From: Bacteroidetes bacterium 2013_40CM_41_45
GTDB lineage: Bacteria; Bacteroidota; Bacteroidia; AKYH767-A; 2013-40CM-41-45
Direction: 5' to 3'
DNA: 64,000 bases
NCBI GenBank assembly: GCA_002215675.1
Contig: NGFH01000001.1
Coordinates: 307,764 to 371,763 of the forward strand
Positions 52,557 to 62,600 of this stretch are shown here, piece by piece. Numbering within the stretch: position 1 is the stretch's first letter; each line of letters begins with the position of its first letter. Both the position numbers and the translations under genes were made by a program. The notes under the pieces are model-generated. The model had not been told where the DNA came from, made no database searches, and saw only the letters and a list, made by a program, of their open reading frames with translations.

Positions 52557-54998
52557 ATGAATAGAATTTATTCTGTAATTATTTTTTTATTCTTCTCTGC
52601 TTCGCTTTTTGCACAGGATTCAACTAAGGTCTGCCATGCGGTACGGATTTCGCAGCCGCCAAAGATTGACGGAGTTTTGGATGACGCGGCCTGGCGTAAT
52701 GCTGAACCCATCATTGACTTTGTGATGAACCGTCCTGATGAAGGAGGAAAGCCAACGCAAAGGACAGAAGTGAAAATAGCATATGACAACCGCGCGGTAT
52801 ATATAAGTGCTATGCTTTATGATACCCATCCTGACAGCATACTTCACGAACTCGGCAACCGCGATGACGGTGATTTAAACGCAGATGTTTTTCGCTTTGT
52901 AGTTGACCCGTACAACCTGCGGCAGGATGCATTTGATTTTGGAGTGAATGCCGGGGGAGTTCAGGCCGATTCAAAATTCAGCGATGGAACCTTCAATGCG
53001 GTGTGGGCAAGCGCGGTGAAGATTAATGACAAAGGTTGGTGTGTGGAAATGGAAATTCCGCTATCGGCCATTCGGTTTCCTAAAAAGCCCGTGCAGGAAT
53101 GGGCGGTTCAGTTTACACGCTACATAAGAAGAACACGCGAGTTCGAGCAATGGGCTTTAACACCTTCTACAGCTGCAAACGCACTGGTGTATTGGGGTAC
53201 GCTGAAAGGAATAGAGAATATTCAATCGCCCGTGCGGCTTTCGCTTACGCCTTATGTGTCCGGCTATTTCGAGCGCGCCCCCGATTACCTGGCCGACAAT
53301 ACCTATCATTATTCCAACTCTCTCTCATACAATGCCGGCGCTGACTTAAAATATGGAATTGATGACCGCTTTACACTCGACATGACATTGCTTCCTGATT
53401 TCGGGCAGGTGCAATCGGATAACAAAGTAAAAAACCTCAGTTACCAGGAAGTTACGTACAATGAATATCGTTCCTTCTTTAAAGAAGCAACCGATATTTT
53501 TTCTAAAAATGGTTTATTCTATACGAGGAGAATCGGCAGAACACCGGGCGGATTTTATTCGGTTTCCGATTCGCTTCAGCAGGGAGAGGAACTTGAAGAA
53601 AATCCATCGCAGGTAAAATTGCTTAATGCTTTTAAAGTTTCGGGAAGAAATAACAAGGGGCTCGGGCTCGGTTTGTTCAATGCAGTAACCGAGAACACAT
53701 ATGCTGTAATTAAACAGGCCGATGGAGGGAGAAGAAAAATTCTTACCGAGCCGCTTACTAATTACAATGTAATGGTGTTTGACCAGCAGTTTAACAATTT
53801 CTCCAATGTCTTTTTCATCAACACCAACGTTATGCGTAACGGCAGCTTCGATGATGGCAACGTATCCGGAACCGGGTTTACTCTTGCCGATAAGAAGAAC
53901 AAGTTTGCCACCGATGGTGCTTTCTCTTACAGCCAGGATTTTACCCGCGATTCGAGCGTACAGGCGCGCGAAACTATTACGGGCTACAAATATTTTATTG
54001 GCGCCAGGAAAATAAGCGGCACGCTTTTATACGGCATATCACATTCCAAAACATCGGACACCTATAACCAGCTCGACTTGGGGTATTACACCGTTCCCAA
54101 CTTTGAAAACACAAGGGTGTACACCACTCTTTCCTGGTATAAGCCATGGCATGGTTTACGAGAGGGAAACATAGGACTCAGCAGCGATTATACTGTGAAC
54201 CCGATTACGGGTGAGCGCACTTTTTTTCAGGTTAGTCTCAACGCTTTTTCTTTCCTTATGGATTACAATGCTTTTTTCTTTGGCGGTGGTGTCAATCCTA
54301 TTTCTTCCCGCGATTACAATGAGCCTCGTGTAGAAGGGCGGTTCCATAAAACTATTCCATATTGGTATTCATGGGCAGGCATCAGCAGCGATTACCGCAA
54401 AGCGTTTGCTATTGACTTTACTTTTAACCTAAGTAATTTCATAGAGAAATACATATCCGAAGGTTACAGCACCAGCTGTACACTTCGTTACCGCTTCAGT
54501 GATAAGTTTACTTTACGTTACATCAATAATTACAACTACGACCCTTACAATTTTGGTTTTTGCGATTTTATTGACCCCAATGTCATCTACGGACTGCGCA
54601 TTCTTAACACGTATGAAAATGTTGTTTCGGGGAAATATATTTTTAAAAACGATATGGCGCTCACTCTTAATGCACGCCATTATTGGAGCACGGGAGCATA
54701 CAGGGAGTATTTTACGCTGCTTAATGATGGTAACGTAGCGGATAACCCGGGCTATAGCGGCAACAATAATTTCAACTATAATGTTTTTAACATAGACCTG
54801 GTCTACTCGTGGCAGTTCGCGCCGGGAAGCAATCTTTCCTTTGCATACAAAAATGCAATCGAAACATCAGCCGATAAAATACGGCTGAATCTCGCTAACG
54901 ATTTTAAAACTACCCTTGAAGCTCCTCAGCTTAACAGCGTTTCGCTCAAGGTGATTTATTACCTCGATTATCTCTACCTGAAGAAAAGAGAAATGTAA
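52557..54998 (+). CDS. DUF5916 protein with N-terminal CBM9-like domain
   Basis: 813 aa with a signal peptide (ends LFAQ). Residues about 25-215 fit a CBM9-like sugar-binding domain (PPKIDGVLDDAAW, VKIAYDNRAVYISA). The rest is the beta-rich DUF5916 part, probably an outer-membrane barrel: alternating strands, TLLPDFGQVQSDNKV, and a final aromatic-rich strand. Such proteins are common in Bacteroidota without known function. It is co-transcribed with the DUF885 gene, which hints at joint surface processing. Confidence 0.85.
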   Translation: MNRIYSVIIFLFFSASLFAQDSTKVCHAVRISQPPKIDGVLDDAAWRNAEPIIDFVMNRPDEGGKPTQRTEVKIAYDNRAVYISAMLYDTHPDSILHELGNRDDGDLNADVFRFVVDPYNLRQDAFDFGVNAGGVQADSKFSDGTFNAVWASAVKINDKGWCVEMEIPLSAIRFPKKPVQEWAVQFTRYIRRTREFEQWALTPSTAANALVYWGTLKGIENIQSPVRLSLTPYVSGYFERAPDYLADNTYHYSNSLSYNAGADLKYGIDDRFTLDMTLLPDFGQVQSDNKVKNLSYQEVTYNEYRSFFKEATDIFSKNGLFYTRRIGRTPGGFYSVSDSLQQGEELEENPSQVKLLNAFKVSGRNNKGLGLGLFNAVTENTYAVIKQADGGRRKILTEPLTNYNVMVFDQQFNNFSNVFFINTNVMRNGSFDDGNVSGTGFTLADKKNKFATDGAFSYSQDFTRDSSVQARETITGYKYFIGARKISGTLLYGISHSKTSDTYNQLDLGYYTVPNFENTRVYTTLSWYKPWHGLREGNIGLSSDYTVNPITGERTFFQVSLNAFSFLMDYNAFFFGGGVNPISSRDYNEPRVEGRFHKTIPYWYSWAGISSDYRKAFAIDFTFNLSNFIEKYISEGYSTSCTLRYRFSDKFTLRYINNYNYDPYNFGFCDFIDPNVIYGLRILNTYENVVSGKYIFKNDMALTLNARHYWSTGAYREYFTLLNDGNVADNPGYSGNNNFNYNVFNIDLVYSWQFAPGSNLSFAYKNAIETSADKIRLNLANDFKTTLEAPQLNSVSLKVIYYLDYLYLKKREM

Positions 54999-55017
54999 GA
55001 AGTGGAATAAAATCATA

Positions 55018-55160
55018 ATTTATTTCAAAAATATTTTTTTTCCTTTTGCTACCCTCTGACTCCCTAAAGGGAGAATCGCTTCTGCTTTTGCGCGAAAGGA
55101 TTTCCCCTTTAGGGGTAAGGGGTCGCATGGGAGAAAAAAATAAAAATATTTTTTAAAATA
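55018..55160. terminator. Composite inverted-repeat element between convergent genes
   Basis: Two short palindromes (CTCCCTAAAGGGAG at 55060-55073 and CCCCTTTAGGGG at 55104-55115) sit inside AT-rich imperfect arms (about 55025-55043 and 55131-55155). It lies between two gene ends, so a bidirectional terminator is likely. The CCCTAAAGGG type is also a common dispersed intergenic repeat. Confidence 0.5.
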
Positions 55161-55188
55161 AGTCACCGTATAATGTAATGCCAACGGG

Positions 55189-56460
55189 TTATTCCTCTTT
55201 TTCAATCTTCATCCTGACAAGGGCAATGCGTGTGCCATCCATTTTCATAATATTAAAAGTGAAAGGTTTGATTACCACTTGCTGGTTTGCTTCGGGCACA
55301 CTTTCGTGGTGATAGAGAATAAATCCTCCCAACGTTTCGTAAGTAGGATTCACGGGGATGTTAAGATTGTATTTTGAGTTGAGATAATCAATCTCAAGCC
55401 GCCCCGAAAATGCAAATTCATTGCCAGAAAACTGACGCTCCACAAGTTCCGCCTTGTCGTGCTCGTCATAAATTTCGCCGAAGATTTCTTCCATCACATC
55501 TTCAAGCGTAACCAGGCCTGAAGTTCCGCCGAATTCATCCACCACTACGGCAATGCTTTTATGCTGGCGGGTAAAGAGGGTGAGGAGCTCGCTTGCAGGC
55601 ATGCTTTCAGGAACAACCGATACCGGCATAAGTGCGGCAAGTATGTTCGGAGGGTTCCTAAACATCTCGAAGAAATGTACGAAGCCGATGATGTTATCAA
55701 CGGTGCCGCGGAAAATAAGAATCTTTGAAAGCTGCGACTGGATGAATAAATCTTTGAGCACTTCTATGGGCTCATCAACAGAAAGGACTACCATTTCCGG
55801 GCGCGGTATCATGCACTCGCGCACCTTTACACGGGAGAAACCGAGTGCGTTGCGAAAGAGTTGAATCTCCGCATCGCTCTCCAGCAGGGGATTTTTACGC
55901 GACATGATTTCGCTTACGTAATGGTCTAAATCTACCCGCCCGAAAACCGGGGCTTCGTCAATTACTTTTTTCCCCGAGCCTATTTTTATAAGCCACCGGG
56001 CCGGTTGCATCACCATGGCCACTACGGGATAAAGCAGGTAGTAAATAACAAGGGTAGGAATGGCAAATACAGTAAGGATAATGTTAGGATAATTTCTGAA
56101 AATTACTTTGGGAATGAATTCGGCAAATACAAGTATGACAAGTGTGGCAATAATGGTTTCCAGGGTAAGCATAGCAATTTCGCTATGGGCGACAGCGGGA
56201 ATGCTGCCCGCAAGGAGAGGGCGCAATATTTCAGAAGCAACAATTCCATACACGGTAATCCCGATGGTGTTTGCTACAAGCATGGTGGCAATAAACCGCG
56301 ATGAGTTACTTACAAAAAAAGAAACGATGCGCGGATTAAGGCGCCCCTGCCTTCGCGCCAAAGCAATGCGCAGCTTGTTTGAAGAAACAAAAGCGATTTC
56401 CATTCCTGCTGCCAGCGCGCAGCAGATTAAACTTATAATGATAATGATGGCGGGATTCAT
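55189..56460 (-). CDS. CNNM/CorC-type membrane protein with CBS domains
   Basis: 423 aa. Three or four N-terminal membrane helices (DUF21, about 1-160), a CBS pair (about 195-320, with IPRPEMVVLSVDEP and VVDEFGGTSGLVTLEDVMEE) and a C-terminal CorC_HlyC domain (about 335-420). Once called hemolysin-like; the family is linked to Mg or Co efflux, and one member (GldE) to gliding. It is last in the run SDR-lptC-small protein-this gene. Confidence 0.92.
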   Translation of the reverse strand: MNPAIIIIISLICCALAAGMEIAFVSSNKLRIALARRQGRLNPRIVSFFVSNSSRFIATMLVANTIGITVYGIVASEILRPLLAGSIPAVAHSEIAMLTLETIIATLVILVFAEFIPKVIFRNYPNIILTVFAIPTLVIYYLLYPVVAMVMQPARWLIKIGSGKKVIDEAPVFGRVDLDHYVSEIMSRKNPLLESDAEIQLFRNALGFSRVKVRECMIPRPEMVVLSVDEPIEVLKDLFIQSQLSKILIFRGTVDNIIGFVHFFEMFRNPPNILAALMPVSVVPESMPASELLTLFTRQHKSIAVVVDEFGGTSGLVTLEDVMEEIFGEIYDEHDKAELVERQFSGNEFAFSGRLEIDYLNSKYNLNIPVNPTYETLGGFILYHHESVPEANQQVVIKPFTFNIMKMDGTRIALVRMKIEKEE

Positions 56461-56470
56461 AGCGGATTAC

Positions 56471-56550
56471 GTTATTCGTTATCCCTGCCTGCGGCAGGCA
56501 GGCGTTATCAGGAGTGTTTTACAAATAACTAATAACCGATAACTGATAAC
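56471..56550. repeat. Inverted heptamer arrays interrupted by a 19-bp palindrome
   Basis: GTTATTC and GTTATCC words (56471-56484), the palindrome CCTGCCTGC-G-GCAGGCAGG (56484-56502), one more GTTATCA (56504-56510), then four NNNTAAC words (56523-56550). The array ends 5 bases before the stop of the small membrane protein gene. Confidence 0.7.
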
Positions 56551-56555
56551 AAATT

Positions 56556-56744
56556 TCACGAACCGGTTTCCTTATTTATTCTCATGCGCTGTTTCCTGCG
56601 GATAAGATACATGGTAAAGCTCACGGCCATTACTATAATATAAAAAGCAGCTTCAGAAAACCCCTCAGCAATTAATTTGTAGCTGCTGAATACAAGGGCT
56701 GTAATGGCGAGCAGGAGCCATGATATTTCCAGCATGCGTATCAT
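56556..56744 (-). CDS. Small membrane protein in the lptC operon
   Basis: 62 aa with two hydrophobic segments (about 6-24 and 31-50) and a basic tail (RRKQRMR). Its ATG overlaps the lptC stop by 4 bases (ATGA), good evidence that it is a real, co-translated gene. No known family comes to mind. It may assist LptC or the CBS membrane protein downstream; that is only a guess from position. Confidence 0.7.
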   Translation of the reverse strand: MIRMLEISWLLLAITALVFSSYKLIAEGFSEAAFYIIVMAVSFTMYLIRRKQRMRINKETGS

Positions 56745-57286
56745 TTTTCTTTCAGGTTTATAATTCCTTTAATGTTGAAAATACGGTAGCGCGAAAAGTC
56801 TTCGTTGGCTTCCAGCCCGGTTCCATAAATAATTTCATCTGCCGTAGTAATTTTAACAAACTCATCACTTCTCAATTTTCCATCTGCCGGACTATAGGTG
56901 AGATGTTCGGTGTTAAGCTTGTCGCCTTTTTCGTTTATTACTTCCACATTTTTACGTGCCTCCATGCGTTGGCTGTTTTCATAACGGATGCCGTACTCGG
57001 CAGACAACCGGCTGGTAACGGTAAGAGTGCGGTCGTAAAAAAGGGTTTTCATTCCTTTGGGAAAAATAACATGAGGGTCGCTCTCATCCGTATATTTTTC
57101 GAGCCGGGGTGCGGTGAGTTTCATTTTTACATATCCCGAATCGCTGTAAAGTACCTCAATATTTTCGGCAATTTCCTTTGGAGCATCATTTGGGCGCCCT
57201 ACTTCATTGATTTTTTCAAGGTCCGTTTCACAAGAAACGAGAAAAAAAACGGAACCGAAAAAAATATACTTGCCCGGCGTTTGCAT
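56741..57286 (-). CDS. lptC: LPS export ABC transporter periplasmic protein LptC
   Basis: 181 aa. Lipobox FLVSC at Cys19, so probably a lipoprotein rather than the bitopic form of E. coli. The rest is the beta-jellyroll of LptC: YSDSGYVKMKLTAPRLEKY, VTSRLSAEYGIRYENSQRMEA, KLNTEHLTYSPADGKL. It would pass LPS from LptBFG to LptA in the periplasm. The -7 box is almost at the ATG, so the message may be leaderless. The next gene overlaps it by 4 bases. Confidence 0.88.
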   Translation of the reverse strand: MQTPGKYIFFGSVFFLVSCETDLEKINEVGRPNDAPKEIAENIEVLYSDSGYVKMKLTAPRLEKYTDESDPHVIFPKGMKTLFYDRTLTVTSRLSAEYGIRYENSQRMEARKNVEVINEKGDKLNTEHLTYSPADGKLRSDEFVKITTADEIIYGTGLEANEDFSRYRIFNIKGIINLKEK

Positions 57287-57290
57287 AATA

Positions 57291-57322
57291 CAAACCTACA
57301 AGTTTTGCATCACATCAGCAAA
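57291..57322 (-). promoter_or_regulatory. Promoter at the lptC start codon
   Basis: On the minus strand TTTG (57319-57322), a 20-nt gap, and TAGGTTTG (57291-57298), an exact match. The ATG begins 4 bases after the -7 box, so transcription would start at or just inside the start codon. Confidence 0.45.
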
Positions 57323-57330
57323 AGAACTTA

Positions 57331-58275
57331 TTAATGCTTGCTTTCTACCAGCCATCCGTTTTCCCGAAGTTGTTTTTTTATGATTTCAAGTCCTTGTATG
57401 AGTGAATGCGGGTGATAATCAAGTTCGCGAATTGCTTTGTCAATAATAAAACCTGTGCGGGGCGGCCTGCGCGCAGGCTGATTTAAAGAGGAGGTTGTAA
57501 CCGGTTCAACCAGGGTTTTATCGAGCCCGAAATAATCCGCTACGATGTTTACAATTTCAATAATGCTCATGGTTTCGCTTCCCGACACGTGGTAAATGCC
57601 GGTTTTATTTTTCATAGCAGCATTTATGCAGGCAGCGGCAAGGTCTTCAGCAAGAGTGGGAGCGCGGTATTGGTCAGTAACAACCCGAATTTTTTCTCCG
57701 TTGCGTAATGATTTTAAAGCCCAAAGAATAAGATTGAGGCGGCTCATATTTTCGCTTACTCCATAAATAATAATAGTGCGGATAATAGTCCAAGGAGTTT
57801 CTGACTGCATCACAACTTTTTCTGAATCATATTTTGACTGTGCATAATAACTCAGAGGATTGGGTGTATCGTTCTCGCTGTATGGCCCCTTGTTTCCATC
57901 AAAAACAAAGTCGGTTGAAAGGTGTATGAAATGTGTTTGCGGGTGCATGGATGAAAGAAGATTTTCAACTCCCGTTACATTAATCAGCCTGCATTCTTCT
58001 CTTTTTGTTTCGCAGGCATCAACATTCGTCATGGCAGCAGTATGGATAATACAATCGGGCTGATGTTTAGAAATGACATTTTGCACTTGCACTTTGTCTG
58101 TAATATCAAGCGGCTCATAAACATAGCCGGCTTTTTCTTTAAGCCGGTTTTCGCCGCGAGATGTAGCAATTAGCGTTACATCTTTTCTTTGCCGGAGAGC
58201 ATACACCAGTTTTTGTCCCAGCAAACCGTTAGAGCCGGTAACAAGGATTTTTTTCCCTGAATTTTCAGTAGACAT
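57331..58275 (-). CDS. SDR-family dTDP-4-dehydrorhamnose-reductase-like protein
   Basis: 314 aa extended SDR. The NAD(P)-binding GSNGLLGQKLV motif is at about 14-24, and the catalytic YAQSK (Tyr/Lys) at about 145-149 with an STDFVFDG segment before it. This is the RfbD/RmlD_sub_bind family; rhamnose genes are not adjacent, so the real sugar substrate is unknown. lptC follows 44 bases later on the same strand, but with its own promoter. Confidence 0.88.
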   Translation of the reverse strand: MSTENSGKKILVTGSNGLLGQKLVYALRQRKDVTLIATSRGENRLKEKAGYVYEPLDITDKVQVQNVISKHQPDCIIHTAAMTNVDACETKREECRLINVTGVENLLSSMHPQTHFIHLSTDFVFDGNKGPYSENDTPNPLSYYAQSKYDSEKVVMQSETPWTIIRTIIIYGVSENMSRLNLILWALKSLRNGEKIRVVTDQYRAPTLAEDLAAACINAAMKNKTGIYHVSGSETMSIIEIVNIVADYFGLDKTLVEPVTTSSLNQPARRPPRTGFIIDKAIRELDYHPHSLIQGLEIIKKQLRENGWLVESKH

Positions 58276-58367
58276 GTGTGAAAAGTAGTTCTGCTAAAAT
58301 ATTGATTAATCTTTTCACCGGTGTTTAAACAAATTGCATCTTTGAAAACACAGCATATTTCTGCCGG

Positions 58368-59354
58368 ATGGTTTCTGCCCAAAAAATATTTTCCATTAAT
58401 ACTGAAAGCGATTTTAACGCTGCCACCCTTGAAGTGTTTAAATACCAGGCGCAGCATTGCAGTGTTTATCATGATTATATGCAGATGCTTGGAATCAACC
58501 AGGGGAAAATAAAATCTTTGAATGAGATTCCCTTTTTGCCGGTCGAGTTTTTTAAAACGCACGCCGTCTTGAGTGATCAGAAAAAACCCGAAGTTATTTT
58601 TGAGAGCAGCGGTACAACGGGCACAAGCGTCAGCAGGCATTATATTGCCGATACTGAAATTTATACTCAAAGCTTTATGCGGTGCTTCGAAATGTTTTAC
58701 GGAGACGTTCGTGATTTCTGTATCCTCGCTTTGCTCCCTTCTTATTTGGAAAGAGAAAACTCTTCGCTTGTGTTTATGACCAACCATCTTATCAGGGCCA
58801 GCAGGCATTCTCAAAGCGGCTTTTATCTTTCAGAACATGAGCAATTGCTGCACACTTTACAAAAGTTAAACAAGGAAGCAAAAAAAAATATTTTGCTCGG
58901 AGTTTCCTATGCGCTTCTCGATTTTGCAGAGCAGTTTCCTGCTAAGCTTTCTAATACCATTATCATGGAGACAGGGGGAATGAAAGGAAGAAGGCAGGAA
59001 ATAACAAGACAGGAATTGCACGATACCCTGTGCAGCGCATTCAGTTTAAAAACGATTCATTCTGAATACGGAATGACAGAACTATTATCCCAGGCATATT
59101 CGCAGGGCAACGGAATTTTTCACTGCCCTGCCTGGATGAAAATATTATTGCGTAACCCCGATGACCCCTTTGATGTTTCGGAAAACAGGCAAAGCGGAAA
59201 CATCAATATCATTGACCTTGCTAATATTTACTCATGCAGCTTTATTGCAACCCAGGATATTGGCAGAATAACAGGCGAAAATAGTTTTGAAGTGCTCGGG
59301 CGAACCGACAGCTCAGACCTGCGCGGTTGTAACTTACTTGTTTCAGAAATGTAG
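58368..59354 (+). CDS. LuxE/PaaK-like acyl-protein synthetase family protein
   Basis: 328 aa. AMP-binding-type features: FESSGTTGTSVSRHYI (P-loop-like, about 83-98) and HSEYGMTELLSQAYS (about 231-245). A METGGMKGRR stretch precedes the second. This fits the LuxE acyl-protein synthetase family, related to phenylacetate-CoA ligase. It likely activates an acyl group, but no carrier or reductase is nearby. CATCTTTG at 58337-58344 is a near match to the -7 box. A small membrane protein gene follows 12 bases later. Confidence 0.82.
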   Translation: MVSAQKIFSINTESDFNAATLEVFKYQAQHCSVYHDYMQMLGINQGKIKSLNEIPFLPVEFFKTHAVLSDQKKPEVIFESSGTTGTSVSRHYIADTEIYTQSFMRCFEMFYGDVRDFCILALLPSYLERENSSLVFMTNHLIRASRHSQSGFYLSEHEQLLHTLQKLNKEAKKNILLGVSYALLDFAEQFPAKLSNTIIMETGGMKGRRQEITRQELHDTLCSAFSLKTIHSEYGMTELLSQAYSQGNGIFHCPAWMKILLRNPDDPFDVSENRQSGNINIIDLANIYSCSFIATQDIGRITGENSFEVLGRTDSSDLRGCNLLVSEM

Positions 59355-59366
59355 AAGCATCCTACC

Positions 59367-59561
59367 ATGCTTAGCAACAGAAGGAGAACCATCATTATTG
59401 TTTTATCTGTATTAACCGGAAGCTTTTTTGCCGGGCTGCTTTTATTAAGCCGCAAGGGAACTTTTACCGCCCGCGACTGGAGCACCATAGGAATTAATTT
59501 TTTGTTTGCCCTGGCTATTGTTTTTGCAATAGGAATATTTCTGAAAAAAATTTCCCGCTGA
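59367..59561 (+). CDS. Small membrane protein, unknown function
   Basis: 64 aa with two hydrophobic helices (about 8-27 and 41-58) and basic ends (SNRRR and KKISR). It lies 12 bases after the LuxE-like gene, so it is probably co-transcribed. It has no recognisable family. The ATG is followed by a normal amino-acid pattern, and a terminator lies just downstream, both supporting a real gene. Confidence 0.55.
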   Translation: MLSNRRRTIIIVLSVLTGSFFAGLLLLSRKGTFTARDWSTIGINFLFALAIVFAIGIFLKKISR

Positions 59562-59582
59562 TTTTTGGCAATGCCTGAAAAC

Positions 59583-59620
59583 AAAAACTCCCGAAGAAAT
59601 TTCCCCGGGAGTTTTGTTTA
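59583..59620. terminator. Bidirectional terminator between the small membrane protein and HYR genes
   Basis: AAAACTCCCG pairs with CGGGAGTTTT around an AT-rich loop; T runs follow on both strands. It lies between two gene ends and 15 bases from the HYR gene stop. Confidence 0.75.
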
Positions 59621-59634
59621 GGCTAATGAATCGC

Positions 59635-62600
59635 TTACTTAATCAGTATAAGCTTATCGAAGTATGATTCGGTACCGGCGCTTATTCTGTAGATGTAAAC
59701 ACCTGCAGGATAATTGTTACCGTCAAATTCAGCTATGTACGTCACGCCTTCTTCTGTTGAACCGTTAAACGGTACAGCAACAACCTCTCCGGTAGCATTG
59801 AAGATTTCAACCTTCAGGTTGTCATAGGATTTATCCAATGAGAAACTAATGGTTGTACCGGCGTTAAACGGATTCGGATAAGCTTTCACCGTAAAGGCAT
59901 CATTGTTTGAATTTCCGCCTGCATGGTTGCCATCTCTTAAGGTATTCGAGAAGCCGACAAGGAATTTGCAATCGTCAAAACCACTATTGATAGCTTCAAT
60001 CGCTTTTCTGATGTCAGCCAATGTCGGAGCGCCTACGCTTGGCAGATACAAACCGCTAAGCGCTGCATTAGCCAGGGCAATCAAATCATTAACAGTATTG
60101 TTGGCACCCAGGTAAGTCAACACAGTTGACGGAATAGTATATACATGCAGGTTACCATCAGGAACAGCGCCCACGTCACAACCCGTAGAGCCTTGAACGG
60201 TCATATACTGGCCATCGAGATGAAGGTCGCCAAGAGTAACATCCATGCGGGTACTGAACATCAACGTAATCGTCTGAGAAAGGAGTTTATTGCGGAAGCG
60301 TCCGTTACCGAGCAATGATATTCCGATAATGGAATTACAGGTATTGTTACCAAATATCCTTGCATCAGAGCCGCTGCCGGGCATCCTGGTGTTGATACAT
60401 GACACATCAGCCGAAGTTAAAGTCAGCTTGTTTGTGCCACCGCCAAGAACCATATTTCCATACGGAGAGGACAACAACCATAATTTAGCCTGGTCAGAGT
60501 TTTCTCCGGTACAGATAATGTGTCCGTTATTAGAGCTGCCCCAGAAATTTTGTGTTTGGGTGCAGTGCTGTTCAAGCGGGTTTTCAGCAAGCAAAGGACC
60601 ATTAATGGTAGCAGAGTCGCATGTAACTGTAATACACTGGCTGCAGTTCGATGCATTGCCGCACGCATCTGTTGCCTCCCAGGTTCTGCAGTGAGTTACC
60701 GAGCCATCAAGGTTAACGGTGGTAGTATTACTATCCGTAACCGCAACGGTAGGATTCGGGTCACAATCATCAGATACAGTGGGGCTGCCAAATGTTACAG
60801 GAATATTCGGATCGCAGCTTTCCTGGTCAACCATTAACTGGTTATCCCTGTTGCCTACTGAATATCCGTCAAGCAGCTCGAGCTTGAAGTGATACGGTCC
60901 GCCATTGATGTTGCCTGCACCGAAACAGGAGCCATATCCGCACGAATCCCCACCGGCTGCTGCACGTCCGGCAAGCTTAATCATCACATCGCTGGAGGTT
61001 GAAGTCCAGGTAATGGTATACCAAGCATAGTTAAACTGGTTAGGGCTGCCTGAATATCCGTCAAATGTTATGGAGAACGCAGTAATAGGTGAATTACCTC
61101 TCATCTCAATCTTTCTGTCTCCATATACGGATTCAAAGCAAGCGATGACGTCATCAACATTTGCATCTCCATGCTGGTTGGGTGGATTGCCCATCACATC
61201 GGGTACGTTTGCAAAAGCAATCCGCGGGTCTGGAGGGAAGAATGAAGTGAAATTGGAACATGCAGAGAAAGCTGTGGCACTTATTCCGCCATTACATGTC
61301 TGAGCAATCAGGTTTTGCAATTCATTTACTCCATTGTTTCCAATAGCTCCTGCCGTTGCAACTGCTTGATCCCATGACATCAGGAAGTCGTATGCATGCC
61401 AGCTGTCGGACTGACGTTTAACCGCTTCATGACGGAACCTGAGGGTATGTGTAGTTCCGGCGAGACCTGTGAAAATAATTCTCTGAGGAACGCCCATGCC
61501 TTCAAAATATTCTGCCTGGGTATGGTTGTTAATACCATTCGTCCAGGTTAGCGGTACTGTCGGGTGACCTTCATTTCTTGGTTGACGGAAATCAATGCCT
61601 ACAGGTGTATGAGGTCCATTTGGGTTAGGATTCGTTACCGTAGCTACACCACCGCCACCTAAATCTACGCAAGGTCCTCCATTAGATCCTCCGCCAGGTA
61701 TTGTTTCATCAGCAGGACAAGTAAGGTTAGGAGCTGTATTATCTGTTACAGAGATGGTACGGCTGCAGGTAGAAGAGTTGCCGCAATCATCGGTAGCTGT
61801 CCATGTCCTGGTTACAGAATATTCCTGAGGACAGTTGCCCGGAGTGGTAGCATCAGCAAATGTAGGAACTACACTCGGGTCGCATAAATCGGAAGCCGTG
61901 GCCGCCCCGAATGAAGGGGTTGCAGGACACTCAATGCTTGCAGCCGGGTTAGGACAAGTAATAGTCGGAGCAGTGTTATCGGTTACAGAAATAGTTCTGC
62001 CGCAGGTAGAAGAGTTGCCGCAATCATCGGTAGCTGTCCAGGTACGTGTAACAGAGAATTCCTGCGGACAGTTGCCCGGGGTAGTAATAGTAGAGAATGT
62101 AGGAACTACGCTCGGGTCGCATAAATCAGAAGCGGTAGCAGAACCGAAGCTGGGCGAAGCCGGGCACTCGATAGTAGAAGCCGGGTTCGGGCAGGTAATA
62201 GTCGGAGCAGTGTTATCCGTTACAGAAATAGTTCTGCTGCAGGTAGAAGAGTTGCCGCAATCATCGGTAGCTGTCCAGGTGCGTGTTACAGAGAATTCCT
62301 GCGGACAGTTGCCCGGAGTAGTAATAGTAGAGAATGTAGGAACTACGCTGGGGTCACATAAATCAGAAGCGGTAGCAGAACCGAAGCTGGGCGTGTTGGG
62401 ACACTCAATGCTTGCAGCCGGATTAGGACAGGTAATAGTCGGAGCCGTGTTATCGGTTACCGAAATCGTTCTGCTGCAGGTAGAAGAGTTGCCGCAATCA
62501 TCGGTAGCTGTCCAGGTACGTGTTACAGAGAACTCCTGAGGACAGTTGCCCGGGGTAGTAATAGTAGAGAATGTAGGAACTACGCTGGGGTCGCATAAAT

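Noticed and set aside
61835..62539. A 234-aa open frame on the plus strand, antisense to the HYR array
   Set aside because: It consists of the reverse reading of the 237-bp repeats, which stay open because the period is a multiple of three. No signal, start context or family supports it.
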